A DNA stretch of 64,000 nucleotides from Sambucus nigra (GCA_949130495.1 OX422208.1:639386523-639450522), one strand, 5' to 3'. Positions 22,835 to 35,640 are shown, counted from the stretch's first letter. The notes: generated by a model not told the origin, from the letters alone. A program made the numbers and translations.

Positions 22835-25778
22835 TGTGACACCCCGACTAATTAAATACCGGGTAGCTACTCCTTTATTAAATTAAATCAAAATCCCAGG
22901 TTAGCTCAGTTAATAGCATCACTGTCGAAAACATTTTATTATTACTAACCACCTAGTATTTAAAAAGTAAGTTGCCAAATTTTAATTAAAGTCTGATTAA
23001 CATGCAGTAAAAGATTTAAAGCAAGAATGATATCACCATTCACTATAACGAAATAATAGAATAACCATCACACGATATAAATAAATCCGGAGGAAAAACT
23101 CCTCACAACAAACTCCACAACTGAAATGAATAACTAAATACTAAATACTGAATCAATACATGCCAAAGTCTGAAAAATTGAAATGGAAAAGTCTCTAATA
23201 GAATTTGGGCAACATGCCCTACAACTGAAGAATACTGAATATGGAATCCAAATGGTAGAAGCGTCTAAAAGCAAATCCTTGTAGCTTCCACAAACAGCTA
23301 CAGATCGTCACCTGAATGAGTATCCTATGCATGGTGTCCTTGTGGCTGGGCACCTAAAATGGTTTTACAAAAAAAAATAGATTTGAAAGCAAACGGGTCA
23401 GAACCCGAATGTGGAGATATTTTAAAAACCTGCAAGTGCTTTAAAAAGATTTAAAACATTAAATGCAAAGTACATGTTAGGACGTGCACTCAGATGAAAT
23501 TCTCACCTCTCGACTAAATGTGCACTCCTAACGTAAGTACCCATCTAAAATGACACTAATCCCTAGCTAAGTGACATCATATCTAGCTAGACTGTCATAG
23601 GTTCTACTCTTATTACTCGGTCCCCATTTACATTATAATGATCTCATTTAAATAGGGCTTAACGTAAATTCAGTTTCTCCCATAAAAGCAACACAACTCA
23701 TTATAGATTATCCCTTTTATATTTTCCAAATTTATACACACAATACCATATGAAAGTTCCCATAATAAAGTGTATATTTTCCACAACATAAATATACAAT
23801 ATAAGCACCCCGAGACTAATCTGCGGTGCACACATACTCTGCTATCCATCCCGGTACGTCACGTACATAAGTATTTCATATTCCTAATCTCTCAGGAATA
23901 GTTCACAGATAACAACATCACAAATAATGGAGGCGAACACAGTCACATCACATGATTCACGCACATACATGCGCTCCCACGATTAGAAGACTTATTAACA
24001 TCCCAATAAGTCCTTCTCTGACCTATGTTCATCGAGGTAACCAGTCTAAATTCGGGAAACACAAGGATTAGAGGGCCCTAAGCGAACGCAAACCTCCCGT
24101 GATAGCAAGTATGGTAGGTATGTCATACACACAAATCATATATCAATAATAAGTAAACACGCATCTTAGTAATCACCGTAGTTTAATTTTAGTACTTATC
24201 GCATTCTCGTACCAACTTATAATTTATACAATTTATATAATCCCGGTTCATAATCATACACGCCATAATTTATTCTCACGTCGTAGTAGGCACTCACGTC
24301 TCGACTCAAGTGTCTATTTGATTCGTTCCACAATTATAATTTACTCCTCATTATATCCCAAATGTCCCAAGTATACCAATACATCATCAAAGGAATGTTA
24401 TCTCTATCCTCGAACAAGTTTACGGGACTCCCAAAATCAAAACAGTCCAAAAAGGCCTAAACTGCCAGCTCGTTAGAAGTCTCGTTCGAATGAGGCTATT
24501 CGAACGAGACAGTTCGTTCGAACGAACTGTGCCTTCTAACGACATCTCGTTCGAACGAAGGTATCGAACGAAATTCCCCCTCATTAGAAGCAACTGGTCA
24601 ACTCGTTAGAAGCTCGTTCGAACGAGCTCGTTCGAACGACCTGGGGAGGCCTTCTAACGAACGACCAGTTTCGTGCCCAGAATTCCTATTTTCATTTTTA
24701 ACCAATTTCTACTCCTCAAATCTCCTCTAAAATTCGTCCCAACATTGTTTTAAGGTCTCTAATCAATCCTAAACATACTAAGGTCACATACTAACGTGTT
24801 TTAAGGAATCAGTTCATCCTAAACATCATTAAATCATCAAGTCTCTTCACTTTTCCCCAAATTTTCAAGAACATGAACCCTATAATTTATAATCATCAAT
24901 TTACACAAATTAGATCCGTTTTTGTTACATCCAACATATATTAACATCAGGGTAATCATCTCTATACGATTCTACATGCAATTTCATCTCAAACTTTAAG
25001 TTCTAAGTCCAATTAAAATGGGTTTTTATTAAACTCCCAAGAACAATTTGATTTTTGTAAAATTCCTACGCATGGAAGAAGCATTCTCTATAATAATTGA
25101 ATTTAAACCACTTGCCTTGATTCAATCTCTGATTTTGATGACGATTTCAAGAAGTTCCCTCTATTTTCCTGCAGAATTCCCTTCTATCTCTCTCTCTCCA
25201 AGCTTTCTTCTCCAATGGCTATGGTGGCTAGGGTTTGTTTTGGGAACTTAGAAAACCTAATTCTAAAACTCCCCGTAGTCTTATGGGTCAATATGGTTGG
25301 TAGTGGGTTTAGTGGTTGGTTTCCTGAATCAGATATAATTTACTAATTTTCGTCACTTTTAATTCCCCAAAATACAAAATTACCAAAATACCCTTTATGT
25401 TGTCGGTATGGCCTAAAAATACCCCGGGACCCAAACTAAACCCCCGGCTAGTGTTTTCTGACTATCTCGACCATTCCGGACGCGTTGGCGCACTCAAAAA
25501 TACCATACGGTTAATAGAATTTGAATTCAATTTTATAATTAAAAATTTTTTATATCCTGACGTGACTGTCTCACGCGTCCCAATAAAATGTCCAAATTGC
25601 CGTATATCAATCTCACGACAAATTTCATAATTCAATATTCATATATCATCATATATACTCAATATAGTCAAATACCAACTCACAACTCGCTAGTATTTTA
25701 TCCGGATTAATTCCCAATTAATTCTCATTTAATTAATTAATCCCAAAAATAAATATCGCCAAAATACGGGGTATTACA
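22835..25778 (-). repeat. 5' LTR of element D (right copy)
   Basis: 2,944 bp with the same termini as the left copy. It is the promoter-bearing LTR for the minus-strand genes. Confidence 0.95.
24469..24664. repeat. Palindrome cluster in the right LTR of D
   Basis: Same words as 16708-16867, with an extra ~32 bp segment holding ATTCGAACGAGACAGTTCGT. The perfect palindrome CTCGTTCGAACGAG is kept in both LTRs. Confidence 0.85.
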
Positions 25779-25783
25779 ACTCT
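25779..25783. repeat. Target duplication of element D, right half
   Basis: ACTCT, identical to 15068-15072. Confidence 0.9.
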
Positions 25784-26960
25784 CTTTACGATTATTTTTA
25801 TATCGAGCACCCACACAGATGGAGTAAATAATGTCAGGATGGGAGGCAGTGAGATAAAGTAAGCTTCCTATCATAATATGGTACAAGGTAGTATCAATGG
25901 ATTTGCCATTATCATCTTTGAAGAGTTTGACATTGGTATTAATAGGAATCCTATCGTCTTTAGTTTTTTCTAGTCCAAACTTCTTAATAATCTTTGAATC
26001 ATATTTAGATTGCGATAGAAATAATCCTTCTGGATTCTGTTTAACTTGAAGTCCTAAGAAGAATTGTAACTCCCCCAGAAGTGACATTTGGAATTCTATG
26101 TGGATAATGTCAGAGAAGGCTTTAACTTCTAAAAGGGAAGTAGAACCAAAAATGATATTGTCAACATATACTTGAGAAACAGTAATGTTATTGTCAAAAT
26201 GTTTGACAAAGAAGGTTTGGTCATTTCCTCCTCTTTTAAATCCATTATCTAAAAGAAAGGTGGATAGATGCTCATACTAAGCTCTAGGATCTTGTTTTAA
26301 CATATCAAGATATTTCTTAAGACGATAAACATAATTTGGGTGATGAGGGTCAATTAACCCTTTGGGTTATTCTACATAAGTCTCCTCAGTTCAAACTCTG
26401 TTAAGGAAGGCTGATTTAACATGCATTTGATATGAAGTGAAATGCAAATGATAAGCTATGGCAAAAAGTAAATGAAAAGATTCGAGGCGAGTGACAGTAG
26501 AAAAAGTTTCCTCAAAATCTATTCCTTCAATATGAGAGTAGACAAGGGAAACTAATATACCTTTATTCCTAATAATCATTCCAAACTCATCAGTCTTGTT
26601 TTTAAAAACCCAAAGTGTGCCAATAACCCTTTTATTTTCAGGCCTGGGTACAAGAAACCAAACATCATGAATGATAAATTGAAGAAGTTCCTCCTGCATA
26701 GTACTTATCCACAAGTTGTCATTCAAGGCTTCATTTACAGTTTTAGTCTCAATAAGAGACATAACACATGAAAAATGAGTAATGTTACGAAGTTGAGATC
26801 TTGTACGAACAGGCTCAATAGGATTACCAACTACACTATCTAAAGGATGATCTCTGAAAACCCAGTTAGGTACATCAGGGGTCTCAGTTGGTAAAGATTC
26901 AACTATTTCTGGAGAGTCATAATTTAAAATATTTTTGGACTCATCCACAATAATTAATTC
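25784..26960 (-). pseudogene. pol: Reverse transcriptase of element C
   Basis: N-terminal part (frame 26391-26948): VWFLVPRPENKRVIGT and YQMHVKSAFLN. C-terminal part (frame to 26087): ELQFFLGLQVKQNPEGLFLS and YLTASHPDI. Between them a stop-broken stretch carries the catalytic box as YVDNIIFGS, where the second Asp of YVDD is Asn. RT was therefore inactive even before D inserted. The shorter parallel in element F keeps YVDD. Confidence 0.87.
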
Positions 26961-28008
26961 TTTAGTCTTACTTTATACATTAGTGTCACTTATAACCACA
27001 TTAATGGATTCCATCAGGGTTTTGGTATGAAGATTGTAGACACGATAGACTCTACTATTTGGAGAGTATCCTAAAAAGATGGTTTTATCACCTCTGATTT
27101 TGAATTTAGACAGATGTTCTCTGTCTTTACAGACATAATAGGTACTACCAAAGGTTCTAAAGTATTTTAGGTTAGGTTTATTTCCATATCAAAACTCATA
27201 GGATGTTTATTTGGTATTCTTCCTTAAATAGACGCGATTGATTGTATGACAAGCAGTAAGAATGGATTCTACCCAAAAATATTTTGGTAGGTTTTTAGCT
27301 TGAATCATCACACAGGCCATTTCTTGAAGAGTGTTATTTTTACGCTCATAAATCCCGTTTTATTGAGCTGTCTTAGGAGAACTAAATTCATGTTTGTACC
27401 CATTATAGTCATAATATTCTATGATACCCGAATCTACTAATTCTCCTCCTCTATCACTATGAATTCTATCTACTTAGGTGTCCCTTTCATTTTCTATACG
27501 AACAAGGATTTTCAAAAACTTTTGAAAGGTTGTTAATTTATGTTTTTAAGAAGGCAACTCATGTAAATCGAGTGAAATCATCAGTCATAACAAGAATGTA
27601 ACTCTTGCCACAAAGACTAACAGTACGAGAAGGACCCATTAGGTCCATATGGATGAGTTCTTGAGGTTTGGTGGACAGAACTTCTTTAACTTTCTTATGG
27701 GGAGCCTTGACAATTTTTCCTTCTTGACATGGACCACAGACAATGTTTGAAATTTGTTTGATCTTGGGAAGACTTCTGACTATCTTTTCGGAGCATAATT
27801 TTCCAAGGTTATCATAGTTAATGTGACCCGACGTATTATGACATATCCCATTGTCATCCATTCTGGCAATGTTACAGACCTCTGTACTTGGATTGACTGT
27901 GTAACAGTTATCTGGAGTACGGAGTGCTGTAATAATGCAGTCACCCTTTTCATTTAAAATTTTACAATTGTTCTTTGAAAAAGTAATAGTATGGTTTGAG
28001 TCATAGAA
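26961..28008 (-). pseudogene. pol: Integrase of element C
   Basis: The frame 27559-27861 gives GHINYDNLGKL (zinc-binding His), CGPCQEGK (Cys pair), HMDLMGPS (first Asp) and MTDDFTRFT. Further on, in broken frames, come IHSDRGGEL (second Asp), the GIYERKNNTLQEMA block with catalytic Glu, and FLGYSPNSR at the C-terminal side. Several stops at Gln and Trp codons. Confidence 0.83.
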
Positions 28009-28320
28009 CTATGATATACATGGTAAATTTTCTTTAAGTCCTTTTACCAATAGAACATTCTCAAGAATGGCCAATCCTTCTTCATGGAGTGTTCCTTTGT
28101 CAATGATCTGGGCTGATACACCATCTCCAAATAATAATTTCCCTCTAGAGAAGTTAGTTTTGTTTGAGAGTTTGGAATCATCCCCGATTATATGTTTGGA
28201 GCATCCTGAGTCTAAGGACCATCCAGTTGAAGTATGTTCAGCTCTAAAAGTGATGATGACTATGTTACATTTTAACTGGGGTAATAGATCATCTTTTCTC
28301 ACCCAAATTTCTCTAGTCTT
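28009..28320 (-). pseudogene. pol: Protease of element C
   Basis: Part of the 127-codon frame 28009-28392. GWSLDSGCSKHIIGDD has the DSG active site of Copia proteases. FGDGVSAQIIDKGT and ILENVLLVKGLKENL follow. A close match in order and spacing to element F. Confidence 0.85.
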
Positions 28321-30672
28321 CATTTTGCACTTATTAGCTTGTATTTGATAAAACTTTTGATCTTCAACCTTTTCTTTAAAAGATTTTTGCACAATTTTAT
28401 TGTTGTTATAAATACTTGGAGCAATTGGTCTATAATATGAATCTAGGATTCCTTCTTATAGATTGTCTTTGAGTACTAGTACTTTTCCTTCTATTATGAT
28501 AGTTAGAGTTCTTGTCTGGATGTCTAGGAAGGACATAGTTGTTTCGGCTTCTACTAGAATAGTTGAAGTTTTGGTAAACAGGAGAGGTATAGACTGGATT
28601 ATATAGATGTTTATAATAGCAACCATCTAATGAATGTCCATAGACATCACAATAGGATAAGTAAAGCTGGCGGTTGAACTCATGACATAGGGTTTGTCTA
28701 GGTTTTGAGCTCTAGTCTTATTCCTAGGTGGCATAGGATGAAATGTCGGATCTTCTTGTCGAATAAGAGGGAAGACATATTTTTCTTTTATTCAACATTA
28801 TGTTTAGAGTAGCTTGATTCACCAATGTCTAACTTCAGTTGATTTTCGTCAAAATCATTCTTTAAACCCAGAAAATTTAGACAAGTTTCAATAGGCCTTT
28901 TGCCACCAGATACAAACTTTATGGTTTCAAAGTTTTTGGTTTGTGTCTTAGAGTTGGGACAAAATCCTATTCAAGTTCTGTCATCAGAATTGAATTTACT
29001 TTCAGCTACACAATCTTCAAAACACTCAGAAATATTTTCAAATTTTGCAAATTTTTTTAAGATTGTTGATGTCTTTTCTTTTGTTTGTTCCAATTCTAAA
29101 AACATTCCTTTGTATTTCTTTTCCATAATTTCATTAGAGTTAGACAACTCTTTTAGTTTTTGTTCAAAATTTTTGGTTTCATTATCATGAGTTAGACATT
29201 GGGTAGTATACTCTTTAGCATTTTGTTTGATCATCAGACTTAAGGTCTTTATCTTCTGGGTAAGATCCTTGACAGTTTTTTCAAGCCAAGTGCTTTTCTT
29301 GACAGCTTTTGTGTACAGTGTGTGAATGTTAGGAAGGTCATCATTTTCACAGTCACTAGGTGTGCAGTCTATAGTGCCCCCTGGTGGTTCATTTTTAAGA
29401 CTCACACACCCATTGACATCAATAATAACTCATTCCCTTTGACTCACACACACACAGCGTTTGAAGCATTATCAACATTCTCAAGCAATAAAGCAGATAA
29501 ACCAGTAGGCATACTATCAGCCATGGTTTGATCAGATTCCTCATCATCATTGTAGATTATCTTAGCAAAGAATGACATGCAAGGGTCAAAATTGTTAGAT
29601 GACTTAGGTTCATCATTTTTAGAATCACTTTAGTCATCCCAAGTCTTGCTTAAATGATCCCTATTGTGTTTGTGAATTTTGTCTAAGTTAACTCTACAGG
29701 CACTAGCCATGTGTCCTACCTTTCCACATCTATATCATTCAACATTCTTAAGGTCTTTCTTAGGTGTCTTGTGATTATCAGACTGGTGTTTGTCTTGTCT
29801 TCTCTCGTGAGGTCCGTTATTAGATTGATTTGGATAAGTAGGCTTACCTTGCCGTTTTGTTATCTTATTTCAAAAACTCACAATTTTCTTAAACTGTTTA
29901 GACATTTAGGCAATTTGATTATCCAAAGTATCTAAGTTACGATACTTATCAGAGTCTAAGTCAATGTTAGATATGCTAAATTTAATTGTGGTCAACTTAG
30001 ATGAAAGGACAAGATTGGGGGTAGATTGTCTCTTTTGGGACTGGGATGATTGTTTCTTAAATTCTAATTCCATTTCCATTATTCTTAATTTATTACTGAG
30101 GAGTTCAGGTGTAAGATTTTGATCATCATCTCCTCAATTATATATCTCTTATTATCAAAATTTTATGGAAGTGATCTTAGTATTTTATATATAATTTCCT
30201 TTTTATCATAAAAAATTTCATTTCCATGGAATTTGGTCAGAGTCTTAGTCATGATTAATGAGTTATACTACTAGATTAACATTTGAGTTTTAACAGCTTT
30301 AACTCTGGTATCATCCTCATGTGCAGTCACTAGGATGTCCCAAGATTCTTTACAGGTAGAACAAAATGAAATTATTTTAAATTCATGTTCATTTATAGAC
30401 ATGAATATAGCAATTTTGCCTTTATTATTATTAAGTGAAACATACTTCTCTTCTTTAGTGAATTTACTTAGTAACTTTATGATCCTCGCATTACTTCCTT
30501 CAGCAGTTTCTTTAGTAGGAAAAGTGTAACCATTTTCTACAACTTCCCAGACATTATCTCCCAAAGTCCCATGGATGAATGAAACCATCCTTACCTTCCA
30601 GTAAGGTAAGTTGGTTCCATCAAAGAGAGGGGGTCTGGACAGGTTACCTAGTCTCTCAAATTTCTCGTCCAT
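28321..30672 (-). pseudogene. gag: Gag of element C
   Basis: Starts MDEKFERLGNLSRPPLFDGT at 30672, giving WKVRMVSFIHGTLGD, an N-terminal Sirevirus-type gag. The first zinc knuckle near 29730 reads as stop-YRCGKVGHMASAC, so its first Cys codon has become TGA. A coiled-coil stretch (frame 28971-29405) repeats Lys/Glu heptads. A second Cys/His cluster near 28630 reads LSYCDVYGHSLDGC and has lost its first Cys. Frames are short and broken. Confidence 0.83.
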
Positions 30673-30735
30673 AATTTGTTTTGAGAAAAAAATTTCAGAA
30701 ACACAAGATCTTAAAAACTTTTTGAGAAACCAAAT

Positions 30736-30746
30736 CTCTAACACCA
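30736..30746 (-). other. Decayed primer-binding site of element C
   Basis: Minus strand TGGTGTTAGAG versus TGGTATCAGAG in elements D and F. Two substitutions; the position two bases from the LTR fits. Confidence 0.7.
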
Positions 30747-31990
30747 ATTGAAAAACTAGCACGTATGTTGTTTAATACAAGATTAAACTTTCTAAATGGC
30801 TACGAACTATTTTTTGAAGAAACTCTTTTCCTTAAACAAATTATAAACATAAGATGTGTAAAACAATTATGATCGAGTAATTTCAGTTATATGTTTACCA
30901 GTTTTGGAAAAAACACACTTAAATAGAATAAACCAACACAAACTCAAGAAAGGGATGAGAGTAAAAGGAAGTATACATAAGCAATTTTAACGTGTTAAAA
31001 CCCCACCCAATTGGGGAAACATCCATAGTGACCTCTACGCCACAAAAGTAAAAATTCCACTAAAAGAGAATAACAGATTACAAGCTATATAACAATCAAG
31101 ACACACAAACAAACCTAATCTAAGTTCAAAAATGTAACAACTCCTCTGATGTGTTTTGACTTCTCCTAAGGTTCTGATTATTGTTGATGTTCTCTCAACT
31201 TATTATCTTTACTCCTTTTAGTCTTTACGTCGACTCCAATAGTCCAGTATCTCAACACCAACACGTTTCAGTGTAGTAGTGTGAATGTGTATGTGGTGTA
31301 GTGGGTTAAACTCATGCATGCAACTCACACACGCTTAATTACAGACAATATGAGTTATTAAATTACAAACAGATATCTCTAAGTGCCAATGTTTCTAAAA
31401 TCAGCTTAGTCAAATAAGTTAGACTTTGGATCTTTCAAATAACCTCAGATCAAGAAGGAATCTTGCTATACAAACTATCCAAAATCCTATGCACTTTCTT
31501 TGTTTTGAAAATAGTAATTGAAAGTGAAAACCCCAATCAAGATCTCAAAACTAGATCTAAATCTGACAGTTTGAGTAAGATGAATCAGAAAGGATATTGT
31601 TGGTTTAGGGTTTGAAAACAACATTTATTTTGAAAATAACCAGCAAAGAATAGATTTCTCGAAACAAGAAATCAGATCTAGCAAAAAGCAACATGATCTG
31701 TATCACATAAATCAAATCTCAGATCTTTATATGAAGAAATAGAGACTTAACCAACGTGATCAAGTTAGCAAAGAGATATTAGACAGTAGAGGCAAAACTT
31801 CTCAAATCAGGGACTATAAACACTCAGAAAAAGGTTTTCTGGTTTGGATTTGGTTTGAAGCTTGAGTTAGGGTTAATAAAAACATTTGAACTCTCTCTCT
31901 TTCTAATTATTTCTCTCTCTCTACTCTCAATTCTCTCTCTTTTCTCTCAGAGGAAACAAATGACCAAAAGTTATAAAATTGAAGACGAAA

Positions 31991-32004
31991 TCTCCTTATA
32001 TACT
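31991..32004 (-). promoter_or_regulatory. Probable TATA box of the element C LTR
   Basis: Minus strand AGTATATAAGGAGA, also present (AGTATATAAGGAGG) in the left LTR at 14306-14319. It is followed downstream by GA/CT-rich runs, as in F and G. Confidence 0.55.
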
Positions 32005-32504
32005 TAGAGAAGAAGGCTCTGGAAGATCGATAGAAATAAGAGATCAGGATTGATTCGAAATTAATATAAGGGCTGCCAGGCCACCGCTTTTAAAATAGAT
32101 TTGATTGGATCAAAATCAAACACGGGAATTATAACAAAACACATGCAGATCGTTGATTAAAATGATCTAATGGTGCACAATGAGTCTCAAGTATACGACT
32201 GTGAGAAAACACATATCAGGTCGTTATAAGGTAAACACGTGTAAGGCTGAGATCTAGTGAAAAATACGTGTTTTTGAGTTATTAAAAATACAAATTGCAT
32301 CCACAATATTCTCATGCGCTTTCGAAGTCTACCCAACAAGAATTTATGCCATAAAAACAATTTATAAATCTAACCCCAAAGATTTTAAAGTCAACCAAAT
32401 TAATTTCTAAAAATTATTTTATAATCTTAGAAATAACTTAAAATTCCCCAAAATAGTAGAAAATGAATTTCAAGGGAATTAAATCACACACAACCAATTG
32501 TATT

Positions 32505-34502
32505 TGAAGCACCTTATACTCTTGACTCACTTGAGTCTGCATTGTATAAGTGCTCATCTAGTTTGGAAATTGTGACAAAATTGAGTCCTATCCCCTAGAT
32601 AGCAAAGAGCCTCAGATTCTTCTCATGATATCTCTCTTGTTTCATTTGAAGGTAAAATCCCTATCACACACACACACTAGGATTGCATACATTTTATATA
32701 TTGTATTATTTTCTTGTATGTGAGTTGTGTGTGCTAATTCCCTTTCAAATTTTCTTTTAATAATTTTTGGAAATTTTTAATTGATTTTTTAGAAATTAAA
32801 ATTTGTGTTTTAAAACTTTTGGGGTCATTCCGTGATTATTGGTTTTATCATTTCATACCTTAAAGTTTGGTTGGGTAGAATTCGAAAGCACTTGAGACTT
32901 TAGGGTGTCTGTGTATTTATTTTGAAAACACGCGCGTTTGGGTGCATCATAGCCTTACATGTGTCATTATTACATCGGCCGGATTTGTGTTTGTTTATAC
33001 ACACAAAACATGTGTGAATTCTCAGTCCTTGGATTTAGTTAATCAATGGTCTACATGTGTTTTATCCCAATCCCAGTAACCCCCCTTTAGACCAATCAGA
33101 GGACGTTCAAATCACCGCTTATATTAAACCGTTGGATCATCGTCAAACCCTCAAGACCAAATATCAGCCTTTGGATTTGATCAGTTATTCTCGAACCTTC
33201 CTCCGTCAGTATAAAAGGAGGCTTAGTCTCAGCATTTGAGGACTTTTGCCAGTTCGTCTAAATTGAGAGAAAATAGAAGAGAGGGAGAGAGAGGAAAAAA
33301 AAGAGAGAAATAAACCCTAACTCGTCCAAACAAACCCTAACCTAGTTTCAAACCCTAAACTCATTTTTCCAAAATCAGTTTACACCAAAACCAAACCTGA
33401 GTGTTTGAGAGTTAATTTGATAGTGGGTTCAAAGTTTTTCGTGGGTTGAATCCTCTAAGTTTGAGAACTTATATCCAACTTAGACATTTTAGGTTTGATG
33501 TTTGATCTCTATTTCTTTTTCATAGAAACTGTAGATCTTACTATTTTATGTCATATTACACTTAAATCTTCATTTTTAGTTTCTCATCTTAAGAAATCGT
33601 ATTTGTTGATTATTGTCTTCTGTAAATTTTTTCACAAACTCTTCAATCAACAAATTATTTTCTGTTTCTAGTTCTTATGAAACAAAACTACTGATCTAGT
33701 TGGAATCGCAATTGGTGTTTTACAATTTCAAAAATATTTTCAAAACCCTATGAAATTTTTTAGGACCTTAAACCGTCTTCCGAGCAAGGTAACCTTGAAT
33801 TCTGGGTTAGTTTTAAAGATCAAGAAAGTCTTTTGTTTCTAAAGAAGAGAGAAACTGAAAACCTTATCATTTAGATCTGTTATGTAATTTGATAGAACTA
33901 GTCTGTATAAATAATTGTGCGTGTGTGCATGCATGTGTTAGAACACTGTCACAAACACTTGACACACTAAAACACAATAAATGTTGGCGGTAAGATCTTG
34001 AAACGTCAAGAGTCGACGTAAAGCTGAAACAAAGCGTTGAGAAGTTAGCAAGCTGGGAAAGCCACATCAACATCAGAACTACAGAAAAGTTAGAATCAAA
34101 CCAGTGGGTACATATTCTAAACTTGTATAGGTCTGTTTTGTTTCCATATGTGTTAAATAGTTTGTAACTTGTATATTTTGTTTTAGTGGATTTTTGGTTT
34201 GTAACTTAGAAGTCAATGTGAATGTTTCCTCAGTTGGGTGAGGTTTTACCACGTTAAAAATCTATGTGTACTTAATAATTTTACATCTCCTCATCTCATT
34301 CTTGGTGGTGTGTTGATTTAACTGTTTTAGTTTTGTTTTTCAAAACTTGTTACATAATCTTGAACATATCTCGTACATTTTTTATTAAACACATCTTATG
34401 GTTAATCACTTTGATCTAAAGAAAAGGGTTTCCCAAAAAAATAGTTTGTAGTTACTTAGATAGTTTAATCTTGAATTAAATGACATAAGTATCAGCTTTT
34501 CA
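32505..34502 (+). mobile_element. Element G: solo LTR of the Sirevirus family, opposite orientation
   Basis: 1,998 bp from TGAAGCACC to CTTTTCA. Its reverse complement parallels the LTRs of F (1,997 bp) and C, ending GACTCAAGTGAGTCAAGAGT like F. GTATT (32500-32504) and GTATC (34503-34507) flank it as a one-mismatch target duplication. No internal region is present, so it arose by LTR-LTR recombination. On the plus strand GTATAAAAGGAGGC (33209-33222) is a probable TATA box, followed by GA-rich sequence. Confidence 0.88.
33209..33222 (+). promoter_or_regulatory. Probable TATA box of solo LTR G
   Basis: GTATAAAAGGAGGC, in the same place as the TATA boxes of the C and F LTRs. It faces right, toward the remainder of element B. 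Confidence 0.55.
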
Positions 34503-34693
34503 GTATCATTTTATGATGTATGTATTCACTCCTAGTGTGAGGTGTTGGTGAGCTACCTTCAAGAACTTATAGAGGAATTAAATGAAGTGTCTTTGGTAAC
34601 TAGAGATAGGACTCAAATTATGTCACAATTGCCAAACTAGATGAGAACCTATATAGTATAGACTTAAGTAAGTCAAGGATATATGGTGGTTCA

Positions 34694-35080
34694 ATACGAA
34701 ATATATTCAAAGGCTAACGGATGTAGTTAGTGCACTCAATAGGTTCATCTCACGAGTAACCGATAAATGCCTGTAATTTTTTAAAATCTATGAAAATGCC
34801 TTATGTGGGTTAAAAAATGTGAAAGAGTATTCAATAACTGAAAGCCTACTTGGTCTCTTCGACGCTTTGGTCTCGACCCCTTCAATGGGTGAAATTGTAT
34901 TTGTACCTAGTCCTCTTAGAGTAATCTATCATCACGAAGATTGTTTAAGACGATAATGGGCCTCCTAATCTAGTATTATAATAACAAATAATTACAAGGG
35001 GACTAGATGAGATACCCCCAAAAAATGGAGAAGCTTGCATTCTCCCTTGATGAGGGACCATTCTCCTAAAAAATGCATGT
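34694..35080 (+). pseudogene. pol: Element B: end of RT and first RNase H
   Basis: Directly after C the reading TKYIQRLTDVVSALNRFISR continues the RT C-terminus cut at 13067. A degenerate RNase H stretch follows (AVLxxE-type residues not clear) with stops. This continuity is the best proof of the C insertion. Confidence 0.75.
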
Positions 35081-35640
35081 ATGGAGTTTAATTGTTTATT
35101 GACGGTTCATCTTGTGCGACCGATAATGGGGAAGAACTAATCTTATAATCTACAGATGAGATCGATATCGCATAGGCACTAAGGTTCAATTTCAAAACAC
35201 TTAAAAATGAGGTTGAGCATGAAGCCTTGTTGGCAGGACTTACGTTGGCAAAGTTGTTAGGTTTTGGCCAATTTTTTTCTCACAGTGATTCGCATGTAGT
35301 GGTAAATCAGATTTCGAATCTACAAGGTAAAAGATAAAATGGCCAAGTACTTATAGAGAGTGAAGACATCCCTTGTAACTTTCTAAAGAGTGAGAATAAA
35401 AATAATTCTAAGAATTGAAATTAGAAGAGCGGATACCTTGTAAGGCTTCCTTAGGCTACATGAGCTGATATTCGAAGAACGATTCGAGTCAAAATCCTCC
35501 AAGAACAAAGCAACGATTGTGAGGAGGTCTATAGTCCAAAACTTTTTAACCTGAACATAGGAACATCTTGGATGGATCCAGTAATCGAACACTTGATGCA
35601 TATAAATCTCCTAGAGGGTAAATTTGAATGAAGAAAGATG
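35081..35640 (+). pseudogene. pol: Element B: second (archaeal-type) RNase H and linker
   Basis: Reads as a DGSS-like start (GSSCATDNGEE), LKNEVEHEALLAGLTLAK with the catalytic Glu, and FFSHSDSHVVVNQI with the catalytic Asp. SWMDPVIEHL is the linker. The two RNase H domains in series mark the Tat lineage. Confidence 0.75.

Larger units (their letters stand above)
15073..25778 (-). mobile_element. Element D: Tekay/Del-type chromovirus (Ty3/Gypsy)
   Basis: 10.7 kb, with LTRs 15073-17988 and 22835-25778, perfect ACTCT target duplications, initiator-Met primer site, polypurine tract, and gag, protease, RT, RNase H and integrase with a chromodomain-like end on the minus strand. Very long LTRs (2.9 kb) fit the Del/Tekay branch. 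The LTRs differ at few sites, so it is the youngest member of this nest. Stops in gag, one stop before RT and one frameshift before integrase prevent a full polyprotein. Confidence 0.95.
13068..34693 (-). mobile_element. Element C: Sirevirus-type Ty1/Copia retrotransposon (contains D and G)
   Basis: LTRs of about 1.94 kb flank minus-strand gag, protease, integrase and RT remnants, in Copia order. C sits inside the RT of B. It was later hit by chromovirus D (15073-25778) and by solo LTR G (32505-34502). Removing both leaves about 9 kb. Its interior closely parallels element F, so C and F are one family, C being the older copy. Confidence 0.87.
30749..34693 (-). repeat. 5' LTR of element C (right copy), split by solo LTR G
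   Basis: Starts TGAAAAACTAGC and runs to 32504, then resumes at 34508 after G and ends GGTGGTTCA at 34693. About 1,942 bp without G and its duplication. The left LTR reads through the same point uninterrupted (CCAATTGTATCGTGATATGA). Minus-strand TATATAAGGAGA at 31991-32004 is the likely TATA box. Confidence 0.85.

Noticed and set aside
35383..35601. Possible host gene ORFs in 33000-41300 (for example 33057-33239, 35383-35601, 38102-38377)
   Set aside because: All are short, lie inside LTR or pol remnants of B and G, and have no homology I recognise.
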